64,000 nucleotides of DNA. It comes from Sphingomonas sp. HITSZ_GF (GTDB lineage Bacteria > Pseudomonadota > Alphaproteobacteria > Sphingomonadales > Sphingomonadaceae). Of this stretch, positions 8,217 to 17,612 are shown piece by piece. Below the pieces are notes generated by a model. That model had not been told where the DNA came from. It did not search any database and was given only the letters and a program-made list of their open reading frames with translations. The DNA is taken from positions 434,001 through 498,000 of the forward strand of contig NZ_JARQXA010000005.1 in the NCBI RefSeq assembly GCF_029543155.1, written 5' to 3'. Position numbers and translations under genes: made by a program. Numbering within the stretch: position 1 is the stretch's first letter; each line of letters begins with the position of its first letter.

Positions 8217-8432
8217 ATGTCCGATATCGATCCCAGGCTGGTTGCGCGCATAGGCGCCGCGGTGGCCGCGCTGCCCGAACCCGAGCAGACAGTGTTCCTG
8301 CTCCATGCCGTCGACGAACACGACTTCGCCACCGTCGCCGCCCGGCTCGGCATCGGCGTGGACGAGGTCGAACGACTGCTCGCGAGCGCGCTCGTGCGGC
8401 TCGGCCGCGATCTCGGCGCCGATGGACGCTGA
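8217..8432 (+). CDS. Small sigma-70 region 4-like protein
   Basis: A 71-residue protein starting after a GGAAGGAG ribosome site. Its sequence (LPEPEQTVFLLHAVDEHDF followed by TVAARLGIGVDEVERLL and LGRDL) matches the helix-turn-helix of sigma region 4, with no region 2, so it could not be a complete sigma factor. It may modulate the neighbouring ECF system by binding the -35 element or polymerase. Longer in-frame extensions upstream lack a ribosome site. Function is inferred from the domain only. Confidence 0.65.
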   Translation: MSDIDPRLVARIGAAVAALPEPEQTVFLLHAVDEHDFATVAARLGIGVDEVERLLASALVRLGRDLGADGR

Positions 8433-8510
8433 TGGACGACCGCTCGGAAATGGCGCTTGATCGGCGCTCCGGCGGTTGCATCGCCGCCCCGGCACTCTAG
8501 GATTCCGCGC

Positions 8511-9434
8511 ATGCGTACCGATCTCGATCATCTGCCAGCCGCCAAGCAGCGCGAGCTCGAACGCGTGGTGCAGATCCTGTTCGAGGAGTTCCGCGACGCG
8601 ACCGCGACCGCCACGGTCGACTGGAAGCGCCAGGCGCGTATCCTCAAGGTCATCCTCTACGGCAGCTATGCGCGCGGCGGCTGGGTCGACGAACCGCATA
8701 CCGCCAAGGGTTATCAATCCGACTTCGACCTGCTGATCGTCGTCAATCACGAGAAGCTGACCGACCGCGCCGCCTTCTGGTCCACGGCCGAGGATCGGCT
8801 CAATCGCGAACTGGCCGTTACCAAGACGCTACGCACGCCGGTCAACTTCATCGTGCACACGTTGCATGAGGTGAACGACGGGCTGGCGCATGGCCGCTAC
8901 TTCTTCATGGATGTTGTTCGCGATGGGATCGCGCTGTACGAAAGCGACGGCACCGAGCTGCACGAGCCCAAGCCGAAGACGCCGCAGCAAGCGCTGGCGA
9001 TGGCGAAGGAGTATTTCGCGGAGTGGTTTCCGGCGGCAAACAAGCGCTTCGACGGCGCCAAATTCCATATTGAACACGGGAATTTGAAGGACGCCGCGTT
9101 CGACCTCCATCAAACTGTCGAGCGACTTTATCACTGTGTTCTGCTCGTATGCACGTTCTACACGCCGCACGTTCACAATCTTGGCTTCCTCCGCACGCAG
9201 GCCGAACGGATTGATCCGCGCCTTATCGAGGCTTGGCCGCGTGATACACGCGCCAGCCGCGGGCGTTTCGAGAAGCTCAAGGAAGCCTATGTGAAAGCGC
9301 GTTACTCGAAGCACTATCGCATCAGCGAAGAGGAGCTGGCTTGGCTCGGTGCGCGCGTGGAAGAGCTTGGCCATACCGTGCAGGTCATCTGCGATGAGCA
9401 CATCGCAGCGCTTGGACGATCCGCAGCTGCATAA
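8511..9434 (+). CDS. MNT-HEPN fusion: nucleotidyltransferase with C-terminal HEPN domain
   Basis: Protein of 307 residues. Residues 45-130 are a minimal nucleotidyltransferase (GSYARGG at 51-57, SDFD at 70-73 supplying the metal-binding acidic residues). Residues about 160-300 are a HEPN domain (AYVKARYSKHYRISEEEL). MNT and HEPN proteins commonly form toxin-antitoxin pairs in which MNT AMPylates or otherwise silences the HEPN RNase; fused versions are also found in sphingomonad genomes. The canonical HEPN RNase motif RX4-6H is not clearly intact (the best match is RYSKH), so RNase activity is uncertain. It stands alone at the edge of a defence locus. Confidence 0.8.
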   Translation: MRTDLDHLPAAKQRELERVVQILFEEFRDATATATVDWKRQARILKVILYGSYARGGWVDEPHTAKGYQSDFDLLIVVNHEKLTDRAAFWSTAEDRLNRELAVTKTLRTPVNFIVHTLHEVNDGLAHGRYFFMDVVRDGIALYESDGTELHEPKPKTPQQALAMAKEYFAEWFPAANKRFDGAKFHIEHGNLKDAAFDLHQTVERLYHCVLLVCTFYTPHVHNLGFLRTQAERIDPRLIEAWPRDTRASRGRFEKLKEAYVKARYSKHYRISEEELAWLGARVEELGHTVQVICDEHIAALGRSAAA

Positions 9435-9713
9435 ATCGTGCTGCCGCTAACATCAGCTTCGCGCCCTAGTCGCCGTCGTTCCGCTCGCGTACACTCGGTC
9501 CCAAGAAACAGCCGCTCTGCGCGTGCCGCGTAGCGTAGCTTATTGGGTGCGGCCGTTCCCCCCCCCACACCACCGTTCGTCGATGAGCTGATCGACCTGA
9601 CCACGCAATGGTCAAAGCGTAAATTGCGATGTCCTCTTCTGCGGCGCCTCGAAATTTCGTGCCCACAAAGCGTTTTGCTATAGCTTGGTGCGACATAGAA
9701 GGCTGTTGACGAC
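9435..9713. other. Intergenic gap with a nine-C tract
   Basis: No convincing gene. The stretch contains a run of nine C residues near 9557-9566, outside any gene I can support. The promoter of the following + strand gene should lie at its right end. Confidence 0.45.
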
Positions 9714-11447
9714 ATGCAGCGAGCACCCTCCGATCAAACACCAAGCCCCAAGGCTAGCAGTCCGCAAGTAGCCGACGATATCGCGGTTTTGCGTGGCGCG
9801 CTGGAGGCTTTGAGCGCCAGGACGGAAGCGTGGGAGCAACGTTCGGACGTCACTACGCTGGAGATTGTGCGCGGACTCGATATGTTGTTTTGCGCGCCTC
9901 TTTTTATGGCACGCAATCGTGACCCGGTGGGCCGGATAGAGCGCACGCTTATGAGGACGGGCTGTAATCGCGCATTGTGGCTCGTATTGCCGTCCACGCC
10001 GATCGCGGCAGTTCCGCGATGGGTTCCTTCCCACCCCACCGTGCAGGCGAAGGTAGATCGATGTCTGTTCGATTGCGGCTCGCTTCAAACCGGCGAGCGC
10101 CTGCTTCAATGGCTGCGAGAAGGACTCCTTGGGGCGACATTTCGCGAGCATGACGGCGAACCCGTACTAACACTGCATAGTGCGGACCCTTCGTTGTACG
10201 ACGAACATCTTGGCAGTGCGGGGCTGGCATGGGCGAGCGGGGACAGGATGAGAGCCGGGCGCCCGCTGGCGAATGAACTGGCCAAACGCTTCAAGACGGT
10301 CGCGCGCGAGATTGAGCGGAGCTGTGATCTTGTCGAGGGGAACATGCCGGTCTCGCTCGCGTCGCTCAAGTTGGACGCGTTGTTCCAAAGCGTAGCCGAG
10401 TATTACTTCACCGGCACGCGAGGTCGCGATCTGATTGGTGACGAGGACACGTTCGGCGGCCTTGCCTATAGTGCCTACGTCGCGGTCCTGACGGCACTTG
10501 CGGCTCGGGGCCATAGGCACCTGGCAGACGTATCCGCGTTGCGCATCCGCTATCCCGATGCCGACTTACGCACGTTGCTGACAACTCTGGTGGAAAAGCG
10601 GACGCTCATCGAACACGTACACCTCATAACCGACCTGCCTCACGAAGTCATAGAGCAAGCGCTTGAAAGTATGACGCTCACCGGGAAGAACGCGGACCTG
10701 CATCTCGGTCACGAGGAAGGGTGTTGGGCACCGCTGATCGAAACCAATGCCGAATGGTTGATCGCGCCGCTCTTCGGTCTCGAAGCGAACCCGTTCATGT
10801 TCCTGCTCCGGGACCTTCGCTTCCGATACCCTTCGGAATGGTTCGAAGCGGCAAATCGCAGGGAAAAGCGCTGGCTCGAGGAGCTTGAGCTTGAGTTCGC
10901 CCGCGACGGAATTCGGACCAATGCAAAATGCGCCAAGCTGAAACGCGACGGCAAGGTGGTCACCGACGTCGACTATGCGGTCTATGAGCCTGCAACGAAC
11001 GAGCTGACCGTCTTTCAGTTGAAATGGCAGCAACTGGTCTCGGGCGACAATCGTTCTCGCCGGAGCCTCGGGAAAAATCTGATTGAAGAGTGCAATAAGT
11101 GGATCGACCGGGTTTCCGACTATGCTCAGGATTTCGGTACCGATGCCTTGGCGAGGGTACTCGGATTCTCCACGCCGGAGCCCCCCCAGCTAAGGCTGAT
11201 GGTGGTAGCGCGATATCATGCGCACTTCAGCGGGTACGCCGATCATGATCGACGAGCCGTCTGGACGAGTTGGGACAATCTGCGGAAGGCACTTCGCAAC
11301 GTGAGAAAGGGCACCGTCAGGCAGGTCATGGCCTTCTGCGCCCGCAATGAGCGTGACCAGCGCGGAGTCTTCAAGCCCGAAAGCTTTGCATTTCCGGTCG
11401 CCGATCTGGGGGTGATGCTAAATCCAACCCGTGAGCCCCATGCCTGA
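9714..11447 (+). CDS. Probable PD-(D/E)XK restriction endonuclease
   Basis: Protein of 577 residues without an obvious named family. The N-terminal ~380 residues are alpha-helical and unrecognised. Around residues 400-440 there is a PD-(D/E)XK-like nuclease core: GIRTNAKCAKLKRDGKV, then TDVDYAVYEP (acidic metal ligand) and ELTVFQLKWQ (Q-x-K motif). The 3' end overlaps the Vsr gene, so the two are co-transcribed. The position beside vsr, dcm, HNH and GHKL genes supports a role as a restriction effector. Base composition is lower in GC than that of the ICE backbone, suggesting horizontal origin. Confidence 0.65.
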   Translation: MQRAPSDQTPSPKASSPQVADDIAVLRGALEALSARTEAWEQRSDVTTLEIVRGLDMLFCAPLFMARNRDPVGRIERTLMRTGCNRALWLVLPSTPIAAVPRWVPSHPTVQAKVDRCLFDCGSLQTGERLLQWLREGLLGATFREHDGEPVLTLHSADPSLYDEHLGSAGLAWASGDRMRAGRPLANELAKRFKTVAREIERSCDLVEGNMPVSLASLKLDALFQSVAEYYFTGTRGRDLIGDEDTFGGLAYSAYVAVLTALAARGHRHLADVSALRIRYPDADLRTLLTTLVEKRTLIEHVHLITDLPHEVIEQALESMTLTGKNADLHLGHEEGCWAPLIETNAEWLIAPLFGLEANPFMFLLRDLRFRYPSEWFEAANRREKRWLEELELEFARDGIRTNAKCAKLKRDGKVVTDVDYAVYEPATNELTVFQLKWQQLVSGDNRSRRSLGKNLIEECNKWIDRVSDYAQDFGTDALARVLGFSTPEPPQLRLMVVARYHAHFSGYADHDRRAVWTSWDNLRKALRNVRKGTVRQVMAFCARNERDQRGVFKPESFAFPVADLGVMLNPTREPHA

Positions 11448-11964
11448 CTCGAAGCCGGCGGCTCGGCCGGACGAGCGTCGGGATAGGCTAACGCCGGAAC
11501 AGCGATCCCTCGTGATGAGCCGCGTCAAGGTTCGGAATACCACGCCCGAGTTACTGTTACGTCGCGCGTTGCACAGCCGTGGCTTGCGCTATCGCCTTCA
11601 CGACGCCCGGTTGGTCGGTCGGCCCGACATCGTACTACGCCGATGGCGAGCCGTCATATTCGTACACGGTTGTTTCTGGCACGGTCATGATTGCGCCCGT
11701 GGCGCCCTTCCCCAGTCGAATGTCGGGTTCTGGACCGAGAAGATATCCGCGAACGCGCGCCGCGATGTTAGCCAGGTCGACCAGCTTCGCGCGCAGGGTT
11801 GGCGGGTCGCGACGGTTTGGCAATGCGCGCTGCTGGGCAAAGGTCGGCTCGGGGCGGCTGCGGTCGCGGAAAAGCTAGATGGGTGGCTTCGATCGGCCGA
11901 CGACCTGTTGGCGGTAGCCGGGCGAACGAACGAGACCTCGTTATTGGAAACCTCGCGCGTCTAG
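11440..11964 (+). CDS. vsr: Very short patch repair endonuclease (Vsr)
   Basis: Protein of about 174 residues. It has the Vsr signature: MSRVKVRNTTPELLLRRALH, then GRPDIVLRRWRAVIFVHGCFWHGHDC, which supplies the catalytic Asp and the two His and the zinc-binding Cys/His. Vsr nicks T:G mismatches created by deamination of 5-methylcytosine and normally accompanies a C5-cytosine methyltransferase, here the dcm-type gene at 17613-18848. A GTG at 11431 is an alternative start. The 3' end overlaps the convergent HNH gene by 24 bases. Confidence 0.93.
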   Translation: MPDSKPAARPDERRDRLTPEQRSLVMSRVKVRNTTPELLLRRALHSRGLRYRLHDARLVGRPDIVLRRWRAVIFVHGCFWHGHDCARGALPQSNVGFWTEKISANARRDVSQVDQLRAQGWRVATVWQCALLGKGRLGAAAVAEKLDGWLRSADDLLAVAGRTNETSLLETSRV

Positions 11965-12708
11965 TTTTGCGCGTAGTTCCGCAATGCTCAAGGTGACCCC
12001 ACGCCGGCGGTGGATCATTCGATGGCAATTCGCGCAGACCACAGCCAGGTCATACAGGGGGTTCGTGAGGCGAGCATTCTCCGCCTTGCCGAGCGGCGAC
12101 AGGTGATGGACCTCGCAAAATCCGGCTCCCCATTCACCGTAGGCAGCTTCGAAGTCGAATCCGCACGCCGTGCATTTTGCGCCGTGCAATCTGATCGCCT
12201 GAGCTCTCAGGCGAGGATCCCGTTCAACTCTGCTAGACAACACGACCTTTCTTCCGCCTTCGGTCCGCGAAGTGACATCCTCTTCGTCGGCGCCGCCGCC
12301 TTCATGGGATGAAAGATCGAGTTCGGAGGGATCGATCCGGTTCCATGCTAGGGAATGGAATCCCGAGATTAGGTCCCAGTGATCCGGCCGGCTTAATTCG
12401 GAACAACGGTCGAAGACGATCTGCATATCCGGAGTGAGCGGGCGGGCCTCGCGTTCGGCGCCCGTCGAACGCCAACCGACTCGGCCGTTTGGGAAGAATC
12501 CGTCGAACTCGTCCCGCGTGTTTTTGAGAGCGTGACCGAATTGTCGGATCGACCGCCCCCCGGAAAGGCTACGATAAAAGCAAAGATAGGTGTCGGCCCA
12601 CGTTGTGGCGGCGGCCTCATGCGGCGGCACGCTTTTGCCGTCGGAGCCGACCGCGCCGAATCTCGAAAGGAAGCAGCCGACCGTCATCAACTCCGCCGAC
12701 CGTTGCAT
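11941..12708 (-). CDS. HNH endonuclease
   Basis: Protein of 255 residues preceded by GGAG. The N-terminal ~140 residues are unassigned and may recognise DNA. The C-terminal HNH/McrA-like domain has CTACGFDF, EVHHLSPLG and CANCHRMIHR, giving two CxxC zinc-binding pairs and the HH catalytic motif. It is the last gene of the minus-strand operon (23 bases behind the receiver-like gene) and is the likely restriction nuclease of the modification system, or a modification-dependent nuclease. Its target cannot be read from the sequence. Confidence 0.88.
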   Translation of the reverse strand: MQRSAELMTVGCFLSRFGAVGSDGKSVPPHEAAATTWADTYLCFYRSLSGGRSIRQFGHALKNTRDEFDGFFPNGRVGWRSTGAEREARPLTPDMQIVFDRCSELSRPDHWDLISGFHSLAWNRIDPSELDLSSHEGGGADEEDVTSRTEGGRKVVLSSRVERDPRLRAQAIRLHGAKCTACGFDFEAAYGEWGAGFCEVHHLSPLGKAENARLTNPLYDLAVVCANCHRMIHRRRGVTLSIAELRAKLDARGFQ

Positions 12709-12731
12709 CTACCAGTCTCCGTCCGGGGAAC

Positions 12732-14555
12732 TCAGGCGTCCACGAAGTCGACGCCGACACGCGACAGATGATGCCCGGTTACATGAAGCAGGCGCAGCGC
12801 GAATGAGCTTCTAAGTTGCGATACCACGCGATAGGTGGTCAGGCCGAAAGCAGCGGGTGCCGCTGCGGCTACACCCTTCCTCCCGCGCTTCGGCGCCGAG
12901 GCGGGGCGTACGGCGGAAGCCTCCACAATCAACCGCTGAACCTTCTCGCCCGACACACCGTAAAGCACCGGTTCTCCCGTTGGCTCATCGATCGCCGTGG
13001 TGGTGCCGTTGGGCAGATAGATGGCTCGCAAGTCCGGCTGACGAGTTTGCTCGTGCAGAACCCGCAGTACCTTCGACCCATCCCTTACCGTAACGACGAT
13101 CCGGTCACCCCGACTAAGATCCCCCACCAGATTTTCATCATGCAGCTGAATCACTTGCACGATACGCGACTGGTCCTCGCCGCGAGGAATCAGGTCGCAA
13201 GCGGGTGACACGGCCAGCCAATATTTACCCGCTGCCGCATCAAAGAGGACGGAGCCGGTGGTGATGTGCGAGCCGCGATATTCGTCCGAGACCATGAAGG
13301 CATTTACGGAGGTGATCACTTTCCCGCGCCAATCCGGCTCGGCTTCGTCCATCCAATGGGCGAGTTGCCGGGCGCGAGCATATCGGTCGCTCTCAGCCGG
13401 CCGGTGAACCAGCGGTTGCGCGAGCCGCTCACCCAGCAGATCGGCTCCGCCCGCGGCAAGCCTGTCGTTCACCGCCAGCCGGTGGCGCATCATATCGAGA
13501 AAGCGATCGATCAGGTCTTCAATGGAGCCTCGCCGAGCGGCGTTGCTCGCGGTGTCGTTGGCCGCGGCATCGTTTGGCAGGAGATATAGGCCGAGGCCGA
13601 CGCAAAGATCATCCGCAAGCCACCGCGTGTGGTCGGCGATCGACTCCTGTTCGAGGGCGTTCTGAATATCCGAGAGCAAAAGGCGGTACAAATTCGGATG
13701 CCACGCGCGAAGAGCAGCGCCGAGCTTCGTCCAGATGAGCTGGCCTTCGTCGACGTCCTGATTTGCCTGAACCTTCCTGACGATCGTGACGAAGCAACTG
13801 CCGCATTGAACCCAAAGATCGCTCGCTCCATAGGCGCTGGACCGGATAGGAAGGATCGAGTCCGATTCATGTACATAGTCGCCGACAAGCCGCTTGATCC
13901 AACGTCGCCGTAAGGTGTCGAGCAGCTTGTTCATTAAGCCCCCCGCGAGGCCGGCCTCCCCCACTCTCTTTACGAAGTCTTTTCGCCACTCTTTGGGTAC
14001 GTCGCCTGTGGCCAACCAAGACAGCAAGGCGGAACCGTCGACTTCAGCATTGATCGGATCTTCGAGAAAATCGTTGGCAGTCGCTTCTTCTTCGGGAGTC
14101 AGCACCGCCCGTTGATCGGGCGGCGTCAGACCGCGCATCGCTGCGGCCACCGCCACGGCAACGGGTGCGATTTGGTCGGCGGTATACAGAACGACCATAT
14201 TAAAGTGATCGGTATTCGCGAGCCGCCGAAGAATTTGCAGTGCGGGCTCGGGCTTGTCTCCATCGAGCTTGTAATCAAGTACGATCAGGTCGCTCTTTCG
14301 AACCTTGTCTATCAACTCGAGTCTGTCATCACCAACGTTGCGCCAATTCAGCACATCACAGATCAGCCCGCGTCGATGAATGAACTGATAGATGCTCTTG
14401 GCTCGTGAAGCCTCCTTGAAGGCACTCGCGTCCTCGGTCCCGATCTGCAAATAGTCCGGAAACTGATCGTCGATGAGCACCGCAGTGCGGATCGCGTGAT
14501 CCCGAAAGCTCGCTTCGATCGCTGCGCCGTAATCGATTTCGGCAACATCAGCCAC
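12732..14555 (-). CDS. Receiver-like (REC) domain protein of the restriction locus
   Basis: Protein of about 607 residues. The N-terminal 130 residues look like a response-regulator receiver: AVLIDDQFP (acidic pair, residues 29-30), SDLIVLDYKLDG (phospho-acceptor Asp about 94) and FNMVVLYTAD (conserved Thr). The spacing between the acidic pair and Asp94 is about 20 residues longer than in classical receivers. The remaining ~470 residues are unrecognised and could be an output or effector domain. I chose GTG 14555, with an AGGGGGG site 9 bases upstream, which overlaps the GHKL gene by 8 bases; TTG at 14579 is an alternative. The tight coupling implies the two proteins work as a pair. Confidence 0.72.
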   Translation of the reverse strand: MADVAEIDYGAAIEASFRDHAIRTAVLIDDQFPDYLQIGTEDASAFKEASRAKSIYQFIHRRGLICDVLNWRNVGDDRLELIDKVRKSDLIVLDYKLDGDKPEPALQILRRLANTDHFNMVVLYTADQIAPVAVAVAAAMRGLTPPDQRAVLTPEEEATANDFLEDPINAEVDGSALLSWLATGDVPKEWRKDFVKRVGEAGLAGGLMNKLLDTLRRRWIKRLVGDYVHESDSILPIRSSAYGASDLWVQCGSCFVTIVRKVQANQDVDEGQLIWTKLGAALRAWHPNLYRLLLSDIQNALEQESIADHTRWLADDLCVGLGLYLLPNDAAANDTASNAARRGSIEDLIDRFLDMMRHRLAVNDRLAAGGADLLGERLAQPLVHRPAESDRYARARQLAHWMDEAEPDWRGKVITSVNAFMVSDEYRGSHITTGSVLFDAAAGKYWLAVSPACDLIPRGEDQSRIVQVIQLHDENLVGDLSRGDRIVVTVRDGSKVLRVLHEQTRQPDLRAIYLPNGTTTAIDEPTGEPVLYGVSGEKVQRLIVEASAVRPASAPKRGRKGVAAAAPAAFGLTTYRVVSQLRSSFALRLLHVTGHHLSRVGVDFVDA

Positions 14556-17505
14556 TGCTGGAGACCCCCCTGATCTCAATTATGAAGTTCGCGCCCGGGA
14601 GAACGTGCGGATCATCATCCGTAGCATATCGAATGATGTGCCGACCCGCCTCAAGATTAACTCTCGCCAGATACAGTCCAACACCTCTGCCGGCATTCCG
14701 ACGCGTGAAGAAGAGCTGGAACAGGCGTCCAATATCGTCCTTGTCGACGCCGGGCCCGCTATCGGCAACCACAATCTTTTCGTCCACAAAGTCGAGGTGA
14801 ATCCGGCGAGACTCTTGCCTACCTACCCAGTAGAGAGAATTGTTGACCAGATTCACGAAGACCGGGAATATCCGCGACGGAAGTTCAGTAAACTCGATGC
14901 CCCGAAATGCCGGGGAAGCGAAGAACTCCACGTGATCTCCCTGGAATATCTCCCCAAAGAATTCGTTCACATAATCGGCAATGCGGGCGCCGGTGATCCG
15001 CTCTCTTATTCGAGCGCCAGCTAGCTGCAACGGCGAAAGGAAGCGCAGCTTTTCGGTCAGTGCATGATGAGCGGATAGCGCTTGGCTGAAGGCGCGGTTA
15101 CCCTGGACCTCCTGGGGCAGGCGCTCCAGATTTCTGGTAACCTCGCTGTCGAGCATTTCCAGTTCGTGCGCGATGATCTCCACAGTGATACCGAGCTGCG
15201 CTACCGCGCTAAGATCGCGCACGCGCCTTTCGAGTTCTTCGCGATCCTCGTCGACGGCCGTCAACGCGGTCTCGGCATCGATGCCTTCCAGGACCGCGGC
15301 GACGTTACGAATGAGTGGCCGGTACCGATCGGCAAATTCCGCTTCCAACTCGCGTCGGTTCAATTCGAGTAGAGAAAGTATATCAACGAGGTTGGTAGAG
15401 GTCGAAAGGTTGCGAAGGAACGGTGCCGTCGCTTTATCGTACCGCTCCTTGTCTTCCGCCAAATCTCCCGTCCAGAGCCCCGTCGCCGCACGAATATTCT
15501 CTCGAATCTGTTGCTGATATCCATCGAGCTGCCTGTTCAAAGCATCACGATGGCGCGTCTGTACGGCTCGCGCGACTTCGCGCGGTGACGCGATGCCATC
15601 CTTTGCTTCCAGATCACGTAGTACGTCGTCCGATATCCGGATAAGTTCACGCGCGTCGTCGAGCTCGTCCCGAAAGCTGCGATATCGCTCTTCCGAGCTG
15701 CCCAATGACCTCGGTACATCAGTGGGGGTAAGGCCCGTGATGTCGGCTCGCGTCTGCTCAACTTCGCCCCTCAGCACCGCAATATCCTCGCGATTGGGGT
15801 CTTCCCTGAGATCCTCGATCCGAGCGGAGATGCTTTGCGCGCGAGCCGCGACCATCGGCATTCGCGCGACGGCATCTTTGAGATAAGCGCTGAACTCGGC
15901 TCTGCGCTTTTTTCGAACCTCGTCCGCCGCCTTTTTGCCTTTGACGTTGCGGCTTTGCGCTTCCGCGATGCGCTCACTCCGCTCCGGAGCATCCGTCCCG
16001 AAATAGTCCCTCGCTAGCCCGATAAGCAGCGACTGCACAAGTATTCTGAGTTCGCGGCTCGCTCTATTCTCAACCAGTCCTTCACGTCCGGCTTTGTCGC
16101 GCAGATACGGATTGGCCGACCGGGTGAAGGCGAGGCGTCCGAAACTGCGCCGATGTGCCCAGAAATAGCGCCCGGCATGCTTCTGACGCGTCTCTTCGAG
16201 CGAGAAGAAATCCGCGTCTGCCGATCCGTAAGGCATCACGCGCAAGCTGTCGCGATAGACGCGCACACCGCCGTACTTTTGAACCTGAGCCGCGAGATCG
16301 CTGTGGCGCCGAGCATTGTGCGACGAACTTGTCGCGACCTGCTCGAACGTTCCGATGCAAAAGTCGAACGGGCCGGGCTGTTCGCTGGGAGCGCTCGGCA
16401 GCGGGCGAGGCGGAGGAATTATGCGCTCGCCCAAATCTTTGCCGAAGGCCTTTATATTTCCGCGAAAGACACCCGCAGCGTCGAACGATCCCTCAACCGT
16501 ATGTTCGAGATCACGAAACTGCTCTAGATCGAAGATGTCGGACGAAGCCAGAATTCGCCTCGGAACCTCCCCGCGATAGGCGAGCACCTCGTATTCGAAT
16601 TGGACGGGCTTTTCAGCGAGCGTGTCGGTGAAGCCGGTCAGAATATCCTTGAGCCTGCCCTTTACGCGCTCCGCTTCTTCATCCTCATGGGAGGAACCGA
16701 GCCAAACCGACAGTTCATGGTGTGCGCCGAGCATGAACAGAGCGGTGCCGTGCGTGTCCAACTTGGCCATCACAGGCCATTCATCCAGATGGCGCTGCTC
16801 GATCGGCATCCGAAACCAGAATTTGCGCAACGTCTCGGCGGTCGGTGTGCGGCCCTCATCGCGCTCCTCTTCCGAAAAGCGTTCCCAAGCCGGGTTGGGG
16901 CGTTGCGCGCCGTCCTCATCGGTAATGCTTAGATTGCCGAGTAGTACGTCAGCCATTGACGCGAGGCCCGAGAGCACCGTCGACGGATCGGCAAAGGTCC
17001 GAACCGGCAGCGTAATGTCGTCGAGCGAAAGATAGGGGTTCTCGAAAAGGCGCCAGTCCACGAGGACCGCCGACATCGTGCCGTTTTCTTGCTGAGAAAG
17101 GACGAGTGTCGCTGGCGCGAGAAATGCGGCAGAGAGACGCCCGATGCCCTTCTCGCCCTGACGCTGGCGAGGCGGACCCTTGAAAAATTTCGGCGGCGGG
17201 GGTGGCGGCCCGTCTACTTTCGATTCCGTCCCGACGACGAGCCAGCGGTCGGTGAAGTCCGAGGCAGACATTCCCACGCCGTCGTCGAACACCGCAGCGA
17301 TCACCGGGTCGCCGTCGAAGATGTTCAAGGATACTTGGGTCGCATAAGCGTCCCATGCGTTCTTCCACAACTCGCTAACGGCCGTCGGCGCATCGGCGAT
17401 CTGTCCGCGGCCCAGATGATCGATCGTGCGCGCGCGCGTTTTGAACGCAACCGTCTCCAACTCTGGCTGAGCGGCTACTTCTCCTGAAGCAGAGGCCTCA
17501 GGCAT
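14548..17505 (-). CDS. Double-GHKL ATPase: MutL/Hsp90-like N-terminus plus histidine-kinase-like C-terminus
   Basis: Protein of about 985 residues with two separate GHKL ATP sites. The N-terminal module has SELWKNAWDAYA (Mg-binding Asn about 49), VFDDGVGMS (74-80) and GEKGIGRLSAA (117-126), as in MutL/MORC/Hsp90 ATPases. The middle (about 530-760) is long, charged and probably coiled-coil. The C-terminal module resembles a sensor kinase: IAHELEML with His780 as H-box, FVNLVNNSLYWV (N-box, about 885-895), VADSGPGVDKDD (about 915), FFTRRNAGRGVGLYLAR (F- and G2-boxes). It sits between a cytosine methyltransferase and a receiver-like gene. Plausible role: DNA-stimulated conformational ATPase that signals to the receiver or nucleases; no transmembrane segment is seen, so sensing is cytosolic. 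Confidence 0.85.
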   Translation of the reverse strand: MPEASASGEVAAQPELETVAFKTRARTIDHLGRGQIADAPTAVSELWKNAWDAYATQVSLNIFDGDPVIAAVFDDGVGMSASDFTDRWLVVGTESKVDGPPPPPPKFFKGPPRQRQGEKGIGRLSAAFLAPATLVLSQQENGTMSAVLVDWRLFENPYLSLDDITLPVRTFADPSTVLSGLASMADVLLGNLSITDEDGAQRPNPAWERFSEEERDEGRTPTAETLRKFWFRMPIEQRHLDEWPVMAKLDTHGTALFMLGAHHELSVWLGSSHEDEEAERVKGRLKDILTGFTDTLAEKPVQFEYEVLAYRGEVPRRILASSDIFDLEQFRDLEHTVEGSFDAAGVFRGNIKAFGKDLGERIIPPPRPLPSAPSEQPGPFDFCIGTFEQVATSSSHNARRHSDLAAQVQKYGGVRVYRDSLRVMPYGSADADFFSLEETRQKHAGRYFWAHRRSFGRLAFTRSANPYLRDKAGREGLVENRASRELRILVQSLLIGLARDYFGTDAPERSERIAEAQSRNVKGKKAADEVRKKRRAEFSAYLKDAVARMPMVAARAQSISARIEDLREDPNREDIAVLRGEVEQTRADITGLTPTDVPRSLGSSEERYRSFRDELDDARELIRISDDVLRDLEAKDGIASPREVARAVQTRHRDALNRQLDGYQQQIRENIRAATGLWTGDLAEDKERYDKATAPFLRNLSTSTNLVDILSLLELNRRELEAEFADRYRPLIRNVAAVLEGIDAETALTAVDEDREELERRVRDLSAVAQLGITVEIIAHELEMLDSEVTRNLERLPQEVQGNRAFSQALSAHHALTEKLRFLSPLQLAGARIRERITGARIADYVNEFFGEIFQGDHVEFFASPAFRGIEFTELPSRIFPVFVNLVNNSLYWVGRQESRRIHLDFVDEKIVVADSGPGVDKDDIGRLFQLFFTRRNAGRGVGLYLARVNLEAGRHIIRYATDDDPHVLPGANFIIEIRGVSSSG

Positions 17506-17612
17506 CGAAATGCCCAATCAGAAGTCCATGATAGGGTCCGGCGGAACCTTTCCGACCCACACTCGGCGCGATCAATCTACTCGATCGGTTCTGAGGGGGC
17601 ACGCGGACCGCC

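Noticed and set aside
9466..9744. Minus-strand frames across the nine-C tract, considered as a phase-variable gene
   Set aside because: No ribosome site, no family resemblance, and they overlap the start of the 577-residue gene; the C-run is noted but not linked to any gene.
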